Source: DASXRA01 sp036506155
GTDB lineage: Bacteria; Actinomycetota; Actinomycetes; Mycobacteriales; Jatrophihabitantaceae
Assembly (NCBI GenBank): GCA_036506155.1
Contig: DASXSF010000137.1
Span: 1 to 43,158, forward strand
Direction of reading: 5' to 3'
DNA: 43,158 nt
The position numbers and the translations under genes are program-made. Shown piece by piece: positions 22,072 to 30,665 of this stretch. The notes under the pieces are model-generated. The model saw nothing but the letters and a program-made list of their open reading frames with translations. It ran no database searches and was not told where the DNA came from. Position 1 is the stretch's first letter. Each line of letters starts with the position of its first letter.

Positions 22072-25000
22072 GTGTCCCGCTTCTCCCCGGCCACCCAGGC
22101 GTGGTTCGACGGCGCCTTCGCAGCGGCCACGCCGGCGCAAGAGGGCGCCTGGGACGCGATTGCCCGCGGCGAGCACACCCTGGTCGTAGCGCCGACCGGA
22201 TCGGGCAAGACGCTCGCGGCGTTCCTCTCGTCGCTCGACCGCCTCGCGGCGCTGCCGGTGCCGGACGAGCCGCTGCGCCGATGCCGCGTCCTCTACGTCA
22301 GTCCGCTCAAGGCGCTGGCGGTCGACATCGAGCGCAATCTGCGCTCGCCGCTGGCCGGCATCCGGCAAGCGGCGGCCCGGCTGGGGCTGCCGTCGCCCGA
22401 TGTCACGGTGGCGATGCGCACCGGCGACACCTCTGCGGACGAACGGCGTCTTTTCGCCCGGCGGCCGGCCGACATTCTGATCACCACGCCGGAGTCGCTG
22501 TTCCTGCTACTCACGTCGGGGGCGCGCGAGGCACTGCGCGGTGTCGACACGGTCATCGTCGACGAGGTGCATGCGGTCTGCGCCACGAAACGCGGGGCTC
22601 ATCTCGCGCTGTCCCTGGAGCGCCTGGACGCCCTGCTCGACACGCCGGCGCAGCGCATAGGTCTCTCCGCGACGGTGCGCCCCGTCGACGAGGTAGCGAC
22701 GTTCCTGGCGGGCGGACGCCCGGTCGCCGTCGTTCAGCCGCCGGCCGCCAAGACGTTCGATCTGCAGGTGGTCGTGCCGATCGAGGACATGTCCGCACTG
22801 GGTGAGCCCACCGGCGACCTCACCGGCGCCGCCGCCAGCGCGGAACGGCGCACCTCCATCTGGCCGCACGTCGAGGAACGGGTGCTCGACCTGGTCGAAG
22901 CGCACCGATCCACGATCGTGTTCGCCAACTCGCGCCGCCTGGCAGAGCGGCTGACCGCTCGGCTCAATGAACTGGAGTCCGAACGCGCCGGCACCCCGCA
23001 GCGTCCTGAGCGCTACCCGGCGCAGGCGATCGGGCAGTCGGGCATAGGGTCACCGTCCGCCGACCTCGGCACACCGGCTGCCGACATCGTGGTGGCACGC
23101 GCCCACCACGGCTCCGTGTCGCGCGAGCAGCGGGTCCTCGTCGAGGAGGAGCTCAAGGCTGGCCGGCTGCCCGCGGTCGTGGCGACGTCGTCACTCGAGC
23201 TCGGTATCGACATGGGCGCCGTCGACCTGGTCGTGCAGGTCGAGGCTCCCCCGTCGGTGGCGTCCGGGCTGCAGCGCATCGGCCGCGCCGGGCATCAGGT
23301 GGGTGCGGTGTCACGCGGTGTGATCTTTCCGAAGTACCGGGGCGACCTCGTCGAATGCGCGGTCGTCGCCGAGCGGATGCGCGACGGTGCCATCGAGGCG
23401 ATGCGCTACCCGCGCAACCCGCTCGACGTCCTGGCTCAGCACATCGTGTCGATGGTCGCCATGGACGAGCTGACCGTCGACGACGTCGAGGCGCTCGTGC
23501 GTCGCGCGGCTGCGTTCGCCGGGCTGCCTCGGTCGGCCCTCGAGGCGGTTCTCGACATGCTGGCCGGGCGCTACCCGTCCGACGCCTTCGCCGAGCTGCG
23601 ACCCCGGCTGGTGTGGGACCGGCTCACGGGGGTTCTGCGCGCCCGGCCCGGCGCTCAGCGGCTGGCCGTGACGAGCGGCGGCACAATCCCCGACCGCGGC
23701 CTGTTCGGCGTGTTCCTTGCCGGAGCGGACGGTCCGGGCCGGCGGGTGGGCGAGCTCGACGAGGAGATGGTGTACGAGTCCCGGGTCGGCGATGTGTTCC
23801 TGCTCGGGTCGTCGTCGTGGCGTATCGAGGACATCACCCACGATCGCGTGCTTGTTACGCCGGCGCCCGGCGAAATCGGCCGGATGCCGTTCTGGAAGGG
23901 CGACGCGCCCGGGCGTCCGGTCGAGCTAGGCCGCGCCCTCGGAGCCTTCATGCGAGAGGTGTCCACTGTGGACGCGCAGGCCGCCCTGCAACGGGCCGAG
24001 GCAGCCGGCCTCGACGAATGGGGAGCTGCCAACCTGCTCGCGTACCTTCGCGAGCAGCACGAGGCCACCGGGGCCCTGCCCGACGACCGCACGGTCCTGG
24101 TCGAGCGGTTCCACGACGAGCTCGGCGACTGGCGCCTCGTCGTGCACTCGCCGTTCGGTGCGCCGGTGAACGCGCCGTGGGCGCTGGCGATCAGCGCGCG
24201 GCTGCGTGAGCGCTACGGCATCGAGGTGCAGTCGATGCACAGCGACGACGGGATCGTGGTACGCCTGCCCGACACCGACGCGGAGCCCCCATGTGCCGAC
24301 CTGGCGGTGTTCGACGCAGCTGAGATCGAGGCGATAGTAACGGCCGAGCTGGGTGGCTCGGCAGCGTTCGCGTCCCGGTTCCGCGAGTGCGCCGCCCGCT
24401 CGCTGCTGCTCCCCCGGCGCGACCCACGGCGGCGCACCCCCCTGTGGCAGCAGCGCCAGCGCGCTAACCAACTGCTGCAGGTGGCGAGCGAGTACGGCGA
24501 CTTCCCGGTCACGCTCGAGGCGATGCGCGAATGCCTGCAGGACGTTTTCGACGTACCGGGGCTGGCCGGGCTCATGCGCGAGCTGGCGTCCCGGACGGTG
24601 CGCCTCGTCGAGGTCGAGACCCGCGAAGCATCACCGTTCGCCCGGTCGCTGCTGTTCGGATACGTCGGCATGTTCCTGTACGAAGGGGACGCGCCGTTGG
24701 CCGAACGGCGCGCGCAGGCGCTGTCGCTAGACAACGCCCTGCTCGCCGAGCTGCTCGGGTCCACGGACCTGCGCGAGCTGCTCGACGCCGACGCAATCGC
24801 AGCTGTAGAGGCGGAGCTGTCGCGGCTGGCGCCCGAGCGGCGCGCTCACGGCGTCGACGCCGTGCACGACCTGCTGCGCGGGATCGGCGACCTGAGTACC
24901 ACCGAGGCGCTGGCACGCGGGGCGACGCCCCAGGACCTCGCGGCGCTGGAGGAGCAGCGGCGCGCGATACGGGTGCGCATTGCGGGCGATGAGCATTGGC

Positions 25001-26604
25001 TGGCGATCGAAGATGCAGGCCGGGTCCGTGACGCGCTCGGCACGGCCCTCCCGGTTGGTGTTCCGGAGACGTTCACCGAGCCGGTGCGCGACCCGCTGGG
25101 TGATCTGGTGGCGCGCTATGCCCGCACGCACGGCCCGTTCCACACCGCCGACGTGGCGGCGCGTCTCGGCCTCGGTTCGGCAGTGGTCGCTGCCGCCTTG
25201 GACCGGCTGCGCGCATCAGGCCGGCTGCTTTCGGGCGAATTCCGCCCCGGCGGCATCGGTGCCGAGTGGTGCGACGCCGAGGTGCTGCGGCTGATCCGAC
25301 GGCGCTCGCTGGCGGCGTTGCGCCGCGAGGTCGAGCCGGTGCCCGCCGACGCGCTGGCCCGGTTCCTGCCGGAATGGCAGGGCGTCACCGGTCGGCGGCT
25401 GCGCGGCGCGGACGGACTGCTTCGTGCCGTGGAGCAACTCGCCGGCGTCCCGTTGCCGGCCAGCGCGCTCGAATCGCTGGTGCTGCCCAGCCGGGTCGAC
25501 GGCTACTCCCCTGCACTGCTCGACGAGCTGACGCTGGCCGGCGAGGTGCTATGGGCCGGCAGCGGGGCGCTGGCCGGCAACGACGGATGGATCGCGCTGG
25601 CTCCCGCCGACGGGGCGTCGCTGCTGCTCGCGGCGCCCGCGCCACAGCCGGAGGGCTCGGTCCATCAGGCACTGCTCGCTGCTCTGGACGGCGATCAGGC
25701 GTTGTTCTTCCGCCCGCTGGCCGACCGCATCGATGCCACCGATGCCGACCTTGCGCAGGCGGTATGGGATCTGGTCTGGGCAGGCTGGCTCACCAACGAC
25801 ACGATCGCGCCACTGCGCGCGCTGCTCGGTGGCGGCACGCGCACCGCGCACTCCCGGCGCCCCCGTCCGCCGCGTGCCCGCTACGGCCGCTATGCGGGGT
25901 TGACGCCGGCCCGGCCAGCGTCGGCCACCCCGGTGAGGATGGCCGGACGGTGGTCGCGGCTGCCGGCCCGGGAGCTCGACGCGACCCGTCGCGCCATGGC
26001 CGCGGCCGAAACGCTGCTCGACCGCCACGGTGTGGTCACGCGGGGCGCGGTCAGCGCCGAGCGGCTACCCGGTGGCTTTGCGGCGGTCTATCCCGTGCTC
26101 AAGGCGGCCGAAGAATCCGGCCGTGCCCGACGCGGTTACTTCGTCGAGGGACTGGGCGCCGCGCAGTTCGCCCTCCCCGGCGCAGTCGACCGGCTGCGCG
26201 TACAGGCTCGTGACGACAGCGCGGCCCCGGCGCTCGTGCTCGCAGCCACCGACCCCGCCAATCCCTACGGCGCGGCGCTGCCCTGGCCGGAACGTCCGGC
26301 AGAAGACGACGGCCGACGCGGCCACCAGCCGGCCCGAAAGGCCGGAGCGCTGGTGGTGCTGGTCGGCGGGCGGTGCGTGCTGTACGTCGAGCGCGGCGGC
26401 CGGACGCTGCTCAGCTTCAGCGACGACGGGGCGATGCTGCAACCGGCGGCCGACGCCCTGGCACTCGCCGTCCGCGACGGTGCGCTCGGCAAGCTTTCCG
26501 TCGAGCGAGCCGATGGCACGGCCGTCGTCGCGTCGCCGCTGGGCGAGGCGCTGGAGGCGGCCGGCTTCCGGCCGACCCCACGTGGCCTACGGCTGCGCGC
26601 CTGA
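22072..26604 (+). CDS. lhr: ATP-dependent helicase Lhr
   Basis: A 1510-residue superfamily 2 DNA helicase of the Lhr type, involved in DNA repair. Walker A APTGSGKT is at 40-47, DEVH from residue 164, LSATVRP motif III at about 200, and the RecA2 motifs VVATSSLELGIDMG and QRIGRAGHQVG. A winged-helix and beta-barrel module and the long Lhr C-terminal domain follow; length equals the mycobacterial protein. Start GTG 22072, preceded by CAGACT and a 7-base gap, gives the normal N-terminus. Adjacent nei (4 bases after) supports a joint repair operon, as in Mycobacterium. Confidence 0.96.
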   Translation: MSRFSPATQAWFDGAFAAATPAQEGAWDAIARGEHTLVVAPTGSGKTLAAFLSSLDRLAALPVPDEPLRRCRVLYVSPLKALAVDIERNLRSPLAGIRQAAARLGLPSPDVTVAMRTGDTSADERRLFARRPADILITTPESLFLLLTSGAREALRGVDTVIVDEVHAVCATKRGAHLALSLERLDALLDTPAQRIGLSATVRPVDEVATFLAGGRPVAVVQPPAAKTFDLQVVVPIEDMSALGEPTGDLTGAAASAERRTSIWPHVEERVLDLVEAHRSTIVFANSRRLAERLTARLNELESERAGTPQRPERYPAQAIGQSGIGSPSADLGTPAADIVVARAHHGSVSREQRVLVEEELKAGRLPAVVATSSLELGIDMGAVDLVVQVEAPPSVASGLQRIGRAGHQVGAVSRGVIFPKYRGDLVECAVVAERMRDGAIEAMRYPRNPLDVLAQHIVSMVAMDELTVDDVEALVRRAAAFAGLPRSALEAVLDMLAGRYPSDAFAELRPRLVWDRLTGVLRARPGAQRLAVTSGGTIPDRGLFGVFLAGADGPGRRVGELDEEMVYESRVGDVFLLGSSSWRIEDITHDRVLVTPAPGEIGRMPFWKGDAPGRPVELGRALGAFMREVSTVDAQAALQRAEAAGLDEWGAANLLAYLREQHEATGALPDDRTVLVERFHDELGDWRLVVHSPFGAPVNAPWALAISARLRERYGIEVQSMHSDDGIVVRLPDTDAEPPCADLAVFDAAEIEAIVTAELGGSAAFASRFRECAARSLLLPRRDPRRRTPLWQQRQRANQLLQVASEYGDFPVTLEAMRECLQDVFDVPGLAGLMRELASRTVRLVEVETREASPFARSLLFGYVGMFLYEGDAPLAERRAQALSLDNALLAELLGSTDLRELLDADAIAAVEAELSRLAPERRAHGVDAVHDLLRGIGDLSTTEALARGATPQDLAALEEQRRAIRVRIAGDEHWLAIEDAGRVRDALGTALPVGVPETFTEPVRDPLGDLVARYARTHGPFHTADVAARLGLGSAVVAAALDRLRASGRLLSGEFRPGGIGAEWCDAEVLRLIRRRSLAALRREVEPVPADALARFLPEWQGVTGRRLRGADGLLRAVEQLAGVPLPASALESLVLPSRVDGYSPALLDELTLAGEVLWAGSGALAGNDGWIALAPADGASLLLAAPAPQPEGSVHQALLAALDGDQALFFRPLADRIDATDADLAQAVWDLVWAGWLTNDTIAPLRALLGGGTRTAHSRRPRPPRARYGRYAGLTPARPASATPVRMAGRWSRLPARELDATRRAMAAAETLLDRHGVVTRGAVSAERLPGGFAAVYPVLKAAEESGRARRGYFVEGLGAAQFALPGAVDRLRVQARDDSAAPALVLAATDPANPYGAALPWPERPAEDDGRRGHQPARKAGALVVLVGGRCVLYVERGGRTLLSFSDDGAMLQPAADALALAVRDGALGKLSVERADGTAVVASPLGEALEAAGFRPTPRGLRLRA

Positions 26605-26608
26605 ACCC

Positions 26609-27397
26609 ATGCCAGAAGGGGACACAGTGTGGCTGACCGCCAAGCGGCTGCACGACGCCCTCATGGGACGGGTTGTCACGACATTCGACCTGCGCGTGCC
26701 CGAACTCGCGACGCGCGATCTGGTGGGCGACACGGTCCGGGAGGTGGTCGCGCGCGGAAAACACATCTTGATCCGATTCGAGGGCGGCCTCACGCTGCAT
26801 AACCACCTGCGCATGGACGGCTCGTGGCACATCGTCACGACCGGGCGCCGGCCGAGCGCATTGCCCGAGCACCTGATTCGGGCACTGATCGGCAACGACA
26901 CGTGGACCGCGGCGGGCTACCGAGTTCACGACCTGCGCCTCGTGCGTGCCGCGGACGAGGACCAACTCGTCGGTCATCTCGGCCCGGATCTGCTCGGCCC
27001 GGACTGGGATCCCGATACGGCGGTCGAGCGGTTGGGTGCACAGACCGACCGGCCGGTCGGCGAGGCGTTGCTCGACCAGCGCAACCTTGCCGGCATCGGC
27101 AACCTGTACAAGTGCGAGGCGCTGTTCGTCGAGCGCACCAACCCGTGGACACCGGTCGCAGACGTGGCCGATCTGCGCCGCCTCGTCACGACCGCCCAGC
27201 GGCTGATGCGCGTCAACCGTGACCATCCCGAGCAGTCCACCACGGGCCTGTCGGGTCGCGGCCGCGAGCATTGGGTGTACCGGCGCGCCGGCGTGGCCTG
27301 CCACCGCTGCCGTACGCCGATCCGCCACGCTATACAGGGCACACCGCCCTACCAGCGCGATACGTTCTGGTGCCCGACCTGCCAGCCTGAAGGGTGA
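26609..27397 (+). CDS. nei: Endonuclease VIII-type DNA glycosylase (Nei/Fpg family)
   Basis: A 262-residue base-excision repair glycosylase/AP lyase. The mature N-terminus PEGDTVW supplies the catalytic Pro2 and Glu3. LHNHLRMDGSWH contains the conserved His/Arg-type loop residues, DQRNLAGIGNLYKCEALF is the helix-two-turn-helix, and the C-terminal zinc finger is CHRCR ... CPTC. It would remove oxidised pyrimidines. Start ATG 26609-26611 lies 4 bases after the lhr stop and is needed for the exposed Pro2. Same gene pair as in mycobacteria. Confidence 0.95.
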   Translation: MPEGDTVWLTAKRLHDALMGRVVTTFDLRVPELATRDLVGDTVREVVARGKHILIRFEGGLTLHNHLRMDGSWHIVTTGRRPSALPEHLIRALIGNDTWTAAGYRVHDLRLVRAADEDQLVGHLGPDLLGPDWDPDTAVERLGAQTDRPVGEALLDQRNLAGIGNLYKCEALFVERTNPWTPVADVADLRRLVTTAQRLMRVNRDHPEQSTTGLSGRGREHWVYRRAGVACHRCRTPIRHAIQGTPPYQRDTFWCPTCQPEG

Positions 27398-27427
27398 GCG
27401 CCCGCGCAATCCACGGCCGGGACCGGG

Positions 27428-28276
27428 TCAGGCCTGGTCCGGCGCCTTGCTCGCCTCGTTGGGAAGCGCCGAGGTCGAGGGCGGTTGCGAGCCGATCGCG
27501 GGTCGCTCGCCGCCCTCCACCGCTTGCGGTCCGGACGTGCCGGCCTTCTCGGCGTCTAGCGAGGCGCGAATCTCCTGCAGCCTCGCCGACCCCTTGAGGT
27601 TGACGGTCGCGCGTTCTATCTCCAGCTTGCGGCCGGCCACCGAGTCCTGCGCCAGCTCGGCCTGGCCCAGCGCCACCGAGTAGCGCTGCTCGATCTTGTC
27701 GCGGACCTCGCCGAGCGTCGGGACGTTAGAGGGTGCCGCCAGCTCACTCATCTGCTGCAAGGACTTCGACACGGCTTCCTGCATCTTGGCCTGCTCGAGC
27801 TGGGTGAGCAGCTTCGTGCGTTCGGCCAGCTGCTGCTCCAACCGCATCTCGTTGGTCTTGACCGCCTCGCGGGCCTGCGCGGCCGCCTGCAGTGACTGGT
27901 CGTGCAGCGACTTGAGGTCCTGGATCGACTGCTCGGCGGAGACAAGCTGGTTCGCCAGCGCCTGCGCCGTCTGCTCGAAATCCGCGGCCTTCTCCGCATC
28001 CCCGCTGGCGCGCGCCTGGTCGGCGAGTACGAGTGCCTGACGCGCCTGGGCCTGCAGCGTCTCGACCTGGCCCAGCTGACGGTCGAGCTTCATCTCCAAT
28101 TGCCGCTGATTACCGATGACGCTGGCGGCCTGCCGCGTCAGCGCCTGGTGCTGCTGCTGCGCCTCGGCGATCGCCTGCTGGATCTGGATCTTCGGGTCAG
28201 CCTTCTCGTCGACTTTGGCGCCGAACCATGCCGAGAAGTACTTCCACGCCCGCACGAACGGATTGGGCTTGGCCAT
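27428..28276 (-). CDS. pspA: Phage shock protein A family (PspA/IM30) envelope stress protein
   Basis: A 282-residue, almost wholly helical protein with the PspA start (NPFVRAWKYFSAWF, an amphipathic membrane-binding helix), then long coiled-coil stretches (about 30-200) and a low-complexity C-terminal tail. Such proteins assemble on stressed inner membranes. A GGAGG site precedes the ATG. It lies in the clgR-pspA neighbourhood known from mycobacteria, where ClgR controls pspA; here a TetR gene lies between them. Confidence 0.94.
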   Translation of the reverse strand: MAKPNPFVRAWKYFSAWFGAKVDEKADPKIQIQQAIAEAQQQHQALTRQAASVIGNQRQLEMKLDRQLGQVETLQAQARQALVLADQARASGDAEKAADFEQTAQALANQLVSAEQSIQDLKSLHDQSLQAAAQAREAVKTNEMRLEQQLAERTKLLTQLEQAKMQEAVSKSLQQMSELAAPSNVPTLGEVRDKIEQRYSVALGQAELAQDSVAGRKLEIERATVNLKGSARLQEIRASLDAEKAGTSGPQAVEGGERPAIGSQPPSTSALPNEASKAPDQA

Positions 28277-28370
28277 CGTCGACGCCTCCGCATGCTCACA
28301 ACTGGACTGATCAACCCATCATGCTGCTTACATCGTCTCGACGTGCGGGCGGTGCGGCAAGTTCCGTCGC

Positions 28371-29006
28371 TCAGGCAGACGCTGCGCGCGCCCCAGCGGG
28401 AGCGCCGGGCAGGCCGGCGACGAGCACCTCCACGTCCGCGGCGATCACGTCCGGTGTCGACGGCGACACAACGTGTGAGGCGAGCCAGCGCAGTACGAGG
28501 TCCGCACCGCCGCGCTCGGCCTCGACGAGAGTCGCAAATACGGCATCACGGGACCGCCGCCATCCCGCGGCATTGGTATCGACGCGGGCGAGCGCGGTCA
28601 GGGTAGCGGGTTCGCGGCGCGCGAGCCCCCGCAGCACCGGGTGCTCGGACAGCGCCGTCGCCGCGGCGTCCAGCGCTTCGGGCAGCGGACGGCTCGCGAC
28701 CCGATCTATCAGCTGGTCGATTTCGTCCGTGAGCAGCGCCGACAGCACTGCCTCGCGGGTGCGGAAGTGGTTGTAGAGCGTGGCTTTCGCAACTCCAGCC
28801 GCACTGGCCACCTGTGCCATGGTGATCTTCGTCCCGCTTGCCTCAACCGCACGCCGGGCACCTACAAGCAAGGCAGCACGGGTGCGATTCATGGCATTGC
28901 CGGCCCGCGTCCGGGTGCCCGTCACCCGTACCGGCGCCGCGGATGCGTCCTGGAGTGGCGCTGCGGTCGGACGGAAAAGGGTGTCGATGAGCGGGTCGGA
29001 GCCCAT
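28371..29006 (-). CDS. TetR/AcrR family transcriptional regulator
   Basis: A 211-residue DNA-binding protein. The helix-turn-helix is at about residues 50-85 (GTKITMAQVASAAGVAKATLYNHFRTREAVLSALL). The C-terminal ligand domain is all-helical. The first 35 residues are a poorly structured extension. Start ATG 29004-29006 lies 7 bases after TAGCGT (29014-29019), a leaderless signature; a shorter start at MNRTRAALL (28892) is the alternative. It sits between clgR and pspA on the same strand, so it may regulate this stress cluster or itself; its ligand is unknown. Confidence 0.88.
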   Translation of the reverse strand: MGSDPLIDTLFRPTAAPLQDASAAPVRVTGTRTRAGNAMNRTRAALLVGARRAVEASGTKITMAQVASAAGVAKATLYNHFRTREAVLSALLTDEIDQLIDRVASRPLPEALDAAATALSEHPVLRGLARREPATLTALARVDTNAAGWRRSRDAVFATLVEAERGGADLVLRWLASHVVSPSTPDVIAADVEVLVAGLPGAPAGARAASA

Positions 29007-29098
29007 GCCGAGGACGCTACCGCGTTGGACACGCACCGCCGCGCTGACGCGCGGATCCTCGCGATGCGCGCTCGCGCTAGGAGCCCGGCCGAGCGGGA

Positions 29099-29446
29099 CT
29101 ACGCGGCCACCGGTCCGAGCGCTCGCGCCTGGGGTCCGCGCGAGTCTTCGGGCGCCGGGTTCAGCCGAGCGTGCTCGGTGCCCGGCGCGCGGCCGAGGCG
29201 CACGGCAAGCTTCTCCTCGCGGCGCAGCGTGTCGGTAACCTCACGGAACAGCTCAGACAGTTCCACGTCGAGGGCGCCGCAGATCGCGGCGAGCAGTTCG
29301 GACGACGGCTCCTTCTGCCCGCGCTCGACCTCGGACAGATACCCGAGACTCACCCGCGCACTGGACGAAACCTCGCGTAGCGTGCGCCGCTGGCGTAACC
29401 GCAGCCCACGGAGGGTCTCGCCAACCACTTGTCGTAGTACAGCCAT
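29099..29446 (-). CDS. clgR: XRE-type transcriptional regulator ClgR
   Basis: A 115-residue activator of protease and chaperone genes (clpP/clpC) and of envelope stress genes in actinobacteria. The Cro/C1-type helix-turn-helix is RLRQRRTLREVSSSARVSLGYLSEVERGQKEPS, nearly the ClgR consensus. The C-terminal tail ends in ...RALGPVAA, with a hydrophobic Ala-Ala end that matches the degradable tail reported for ClgR substrates of Clp. ATG at 29444-29446 with AAGGGGG upstream. A ClgR operator lies about 100 bases upstream, so it is probably autoregulated. Confidence 0.94.
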   Translation of the reverse strand: MAVLRQVVGETLRGLRLRQRRTLREVSSSARVSLGYLSEVERGQKEPSSELLAAICGALDVELSELFREVTDTLRREEKLAVRLGRAPGTEHARLNPAPEDSRGPQARALGPVAA

Positions 29447-29472
29447 GGTGGGAAACCCCCTTCACGATTCGA

Positions 29473-29493
29473 TCCGGCGTGAGCGCCGCCGGA
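29473..29493 (-). promoter_or_regulatory. Inverted repeat in the clgR leader
   Basis: TCCGGCG at 29473-29479 and CGCCGGA at 29487-29493 are perfect 7-base inverted arms with a 7-base centre, 27 bases upstream of the clgR start codon. It could be an RNA stem or a protein site; there is no further evidence. Confidence 0.4.
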
Positions 29494-29543
29494 TGCAAAT
29501 CACGTTACCTGCCGCTGCGGACAGCCACGTCTCTGGCCTTGGT

Positions 29544-29562
29544 TCTCCGCTCACAGCGAACG
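29544..29562 (-). promoter_or_regulatory. Predicted ClgR operator
   Basis: CGC-TCACA-GCG at 29548-29558 matches the ClgR consensus core CGCYNANRGCG at every position. It overlaps the cinA stop codon and lies upstream of clgR. A partly overlapping inverted repeat ACAGCG-N7-CGCTGT is at 29553-29571. Confidence 0.75.
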
Positions 29563-30054
29563 TAACGCTGTAATCGCGGCGGCGCATTCCCTTTTGAGGA
29601 TGTCCAGCATGGCCTCGACGGCGGCGGCACGGATCGCGGCGCGATCGCCGCCGAAGTTGCGCTCGGCGACCGTCTCGTCGGCCGGGCCCACGAGCGCCAG
29701 GAACACGGTGCCGACCGCTTTGCCGTCCTGCGGGTCGGGTCCGGCCACGCCGGTGACGCCGAGGCCGTACGTTGCGCCGAGCCGGGTGCGGGCCCCGCGA
29801 GCCAGTGCGAGCGCGACATCCGGGTCGACGGCGCCGCGCGCGTCCAACAGCCGGGCCGGCACCCCGGCGAGGTCTGCCTTCAGCTCGGTGGCGTACACGA
29901 CGAGGCCACCGCGGACGGTCAGGCTTGCGCCGGCTGTGGCTGTCAGCGCCGCGGTGAGCAGCCCGCCGGTGAGCGACTCGGCAATCGCCACCGTGGCGCC
30001 GAGTTCGCGCAGGTCGGCGTGCAGCCGGGCCAGCTCGACCGCATGGTCGCTCAT
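29551..30054 (-). CDS. cinA: CinA C-terminal domain nicotinamide-nucleotide amidohydrolase (PncC)
   Basis: A 167-residue enzyme that deamidates nicotinamide mononucleotide in pyridine nucleotide salvage. It has the whole CinA-C motif set: AIAESLTGGLLTAALT with the catalytic Ser, GGLVVYATELKADLAGV, and YGLGVTGVAGPDPQDGK. The N-terminal MoCF-like domain of full-length CinA is absent, which is normal for the short form in this locus. ATG start overlaps the pgsA stop by 4 bases (ATGA). The ClgR box lies at its 3' end. Confidence 0.95.
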   Translation of the reverse strand: MSDHAVELARLHADLRELGATVAIAESLTGGLLTAALTATAGASLTVRGGLVVYATELKADLAGVPARLLDARGAVDPDVALALARGARTRLGATYGLGVTGVAGPDPQDGKAVGTVFLALVGPADETVAERNFGGDRAAIRAAAVEAMLDILKRECAAAITALRSL

Positions 30055-30665
30055 GTCGCCGCCCGTGTGGTCCGGCGCAGCCGCAATGCCCGGGCCACAT
30101 AGTCGACGCCGGTGATCAACGCCATGACGACGGCGGCCCCCATCACAACGACCGCCACCTCGTGCAGCCAGCCGGACAACGGCAGGACGTAGAGCCCGAT
30201 CGCGACACCCTGCAGCAGCGTCTTGACCTTGCCGCCGCGGCTTGCCGGCATGACTCCGTGCCGGATCACCCAGAACCGCAGCAAGGTCACCCCGACCTCA
30301 CGGATGAGGATCACCACCGTCACCCACCAGGGCAGCTCGCCGAGCGCGGACAGCCCCACCAGTGCCGTCCCCACCAGCGCCTTATCCGCGATGGGGTCGG
30401 CAAGCTTTCCGAACTCGGTGACCAGGCCCCGCTTGCGGGCCAGCTCGCCGTCGAGCCGGTCGGTGACGGAGGCGAGGACGAAGACCACGCACGCCCAGAT
30501 GCGCCAGACCGTCTCTTGGCCGTCGTCGTGGAACAGCAGAACGGCGAAGACCGGTACGAGCAACAGCCGCAGCACGGTCAGCGCGTTGGCAACGTTCCAC
30601 GCCGAGACAGGGCTGGGCGCTTCGGCGATCGGGTCATCGGCCAACGCAGCGGCCTTCACCGGCAC
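30051..30665 (-). CDS. pgsA: CDP-diacylglycerol-glycerol-3-phosphate 3-phosphatidyltransferase
   Basis: A 204-residue integral membrane enzyme of phosphatidylglycerol synthesis. The CDP-alcohol phosphotransferase motif is intact: D-G-x2-A-R-x8-G-x3-D-x3-D in DRLDGELARKRG and FGKLADPIAD. About five hydrophobic segments are seen. The substrate could in principle be another polyol phosphate; the name is based on position (rimO-pgsA-cinA-clgR as in Mycobacterium). Start GTG 30663-30665 overlaps rimO by 10 bases; a second GTG two codons later is possible. Confidence 0.92.
   Translation of the reverse strand: MPVKAAALADDPIAEAPSPVSAWNVANALTVLRLLLVPVFAVLLFHDDGQETVWRIWACVVFVLASVTDRLDGELARKRGLVTEFGKLADPIADKALVGTALVGLSALGELPWWVTVVILIREVGVTLLRFWVIRHGVMPASRGGKVKTLLQGVAIGLYVLPLSGWLHEVAVVVMGAAVVMALITGVDYVARALRLRRTTRAAT

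Noticed and set aside
22293..26028. Several long minus-strand frames opposite lhr
   Set aside because: They mirror the lhr codon pattern; no ribosome binding sites and no motifs.
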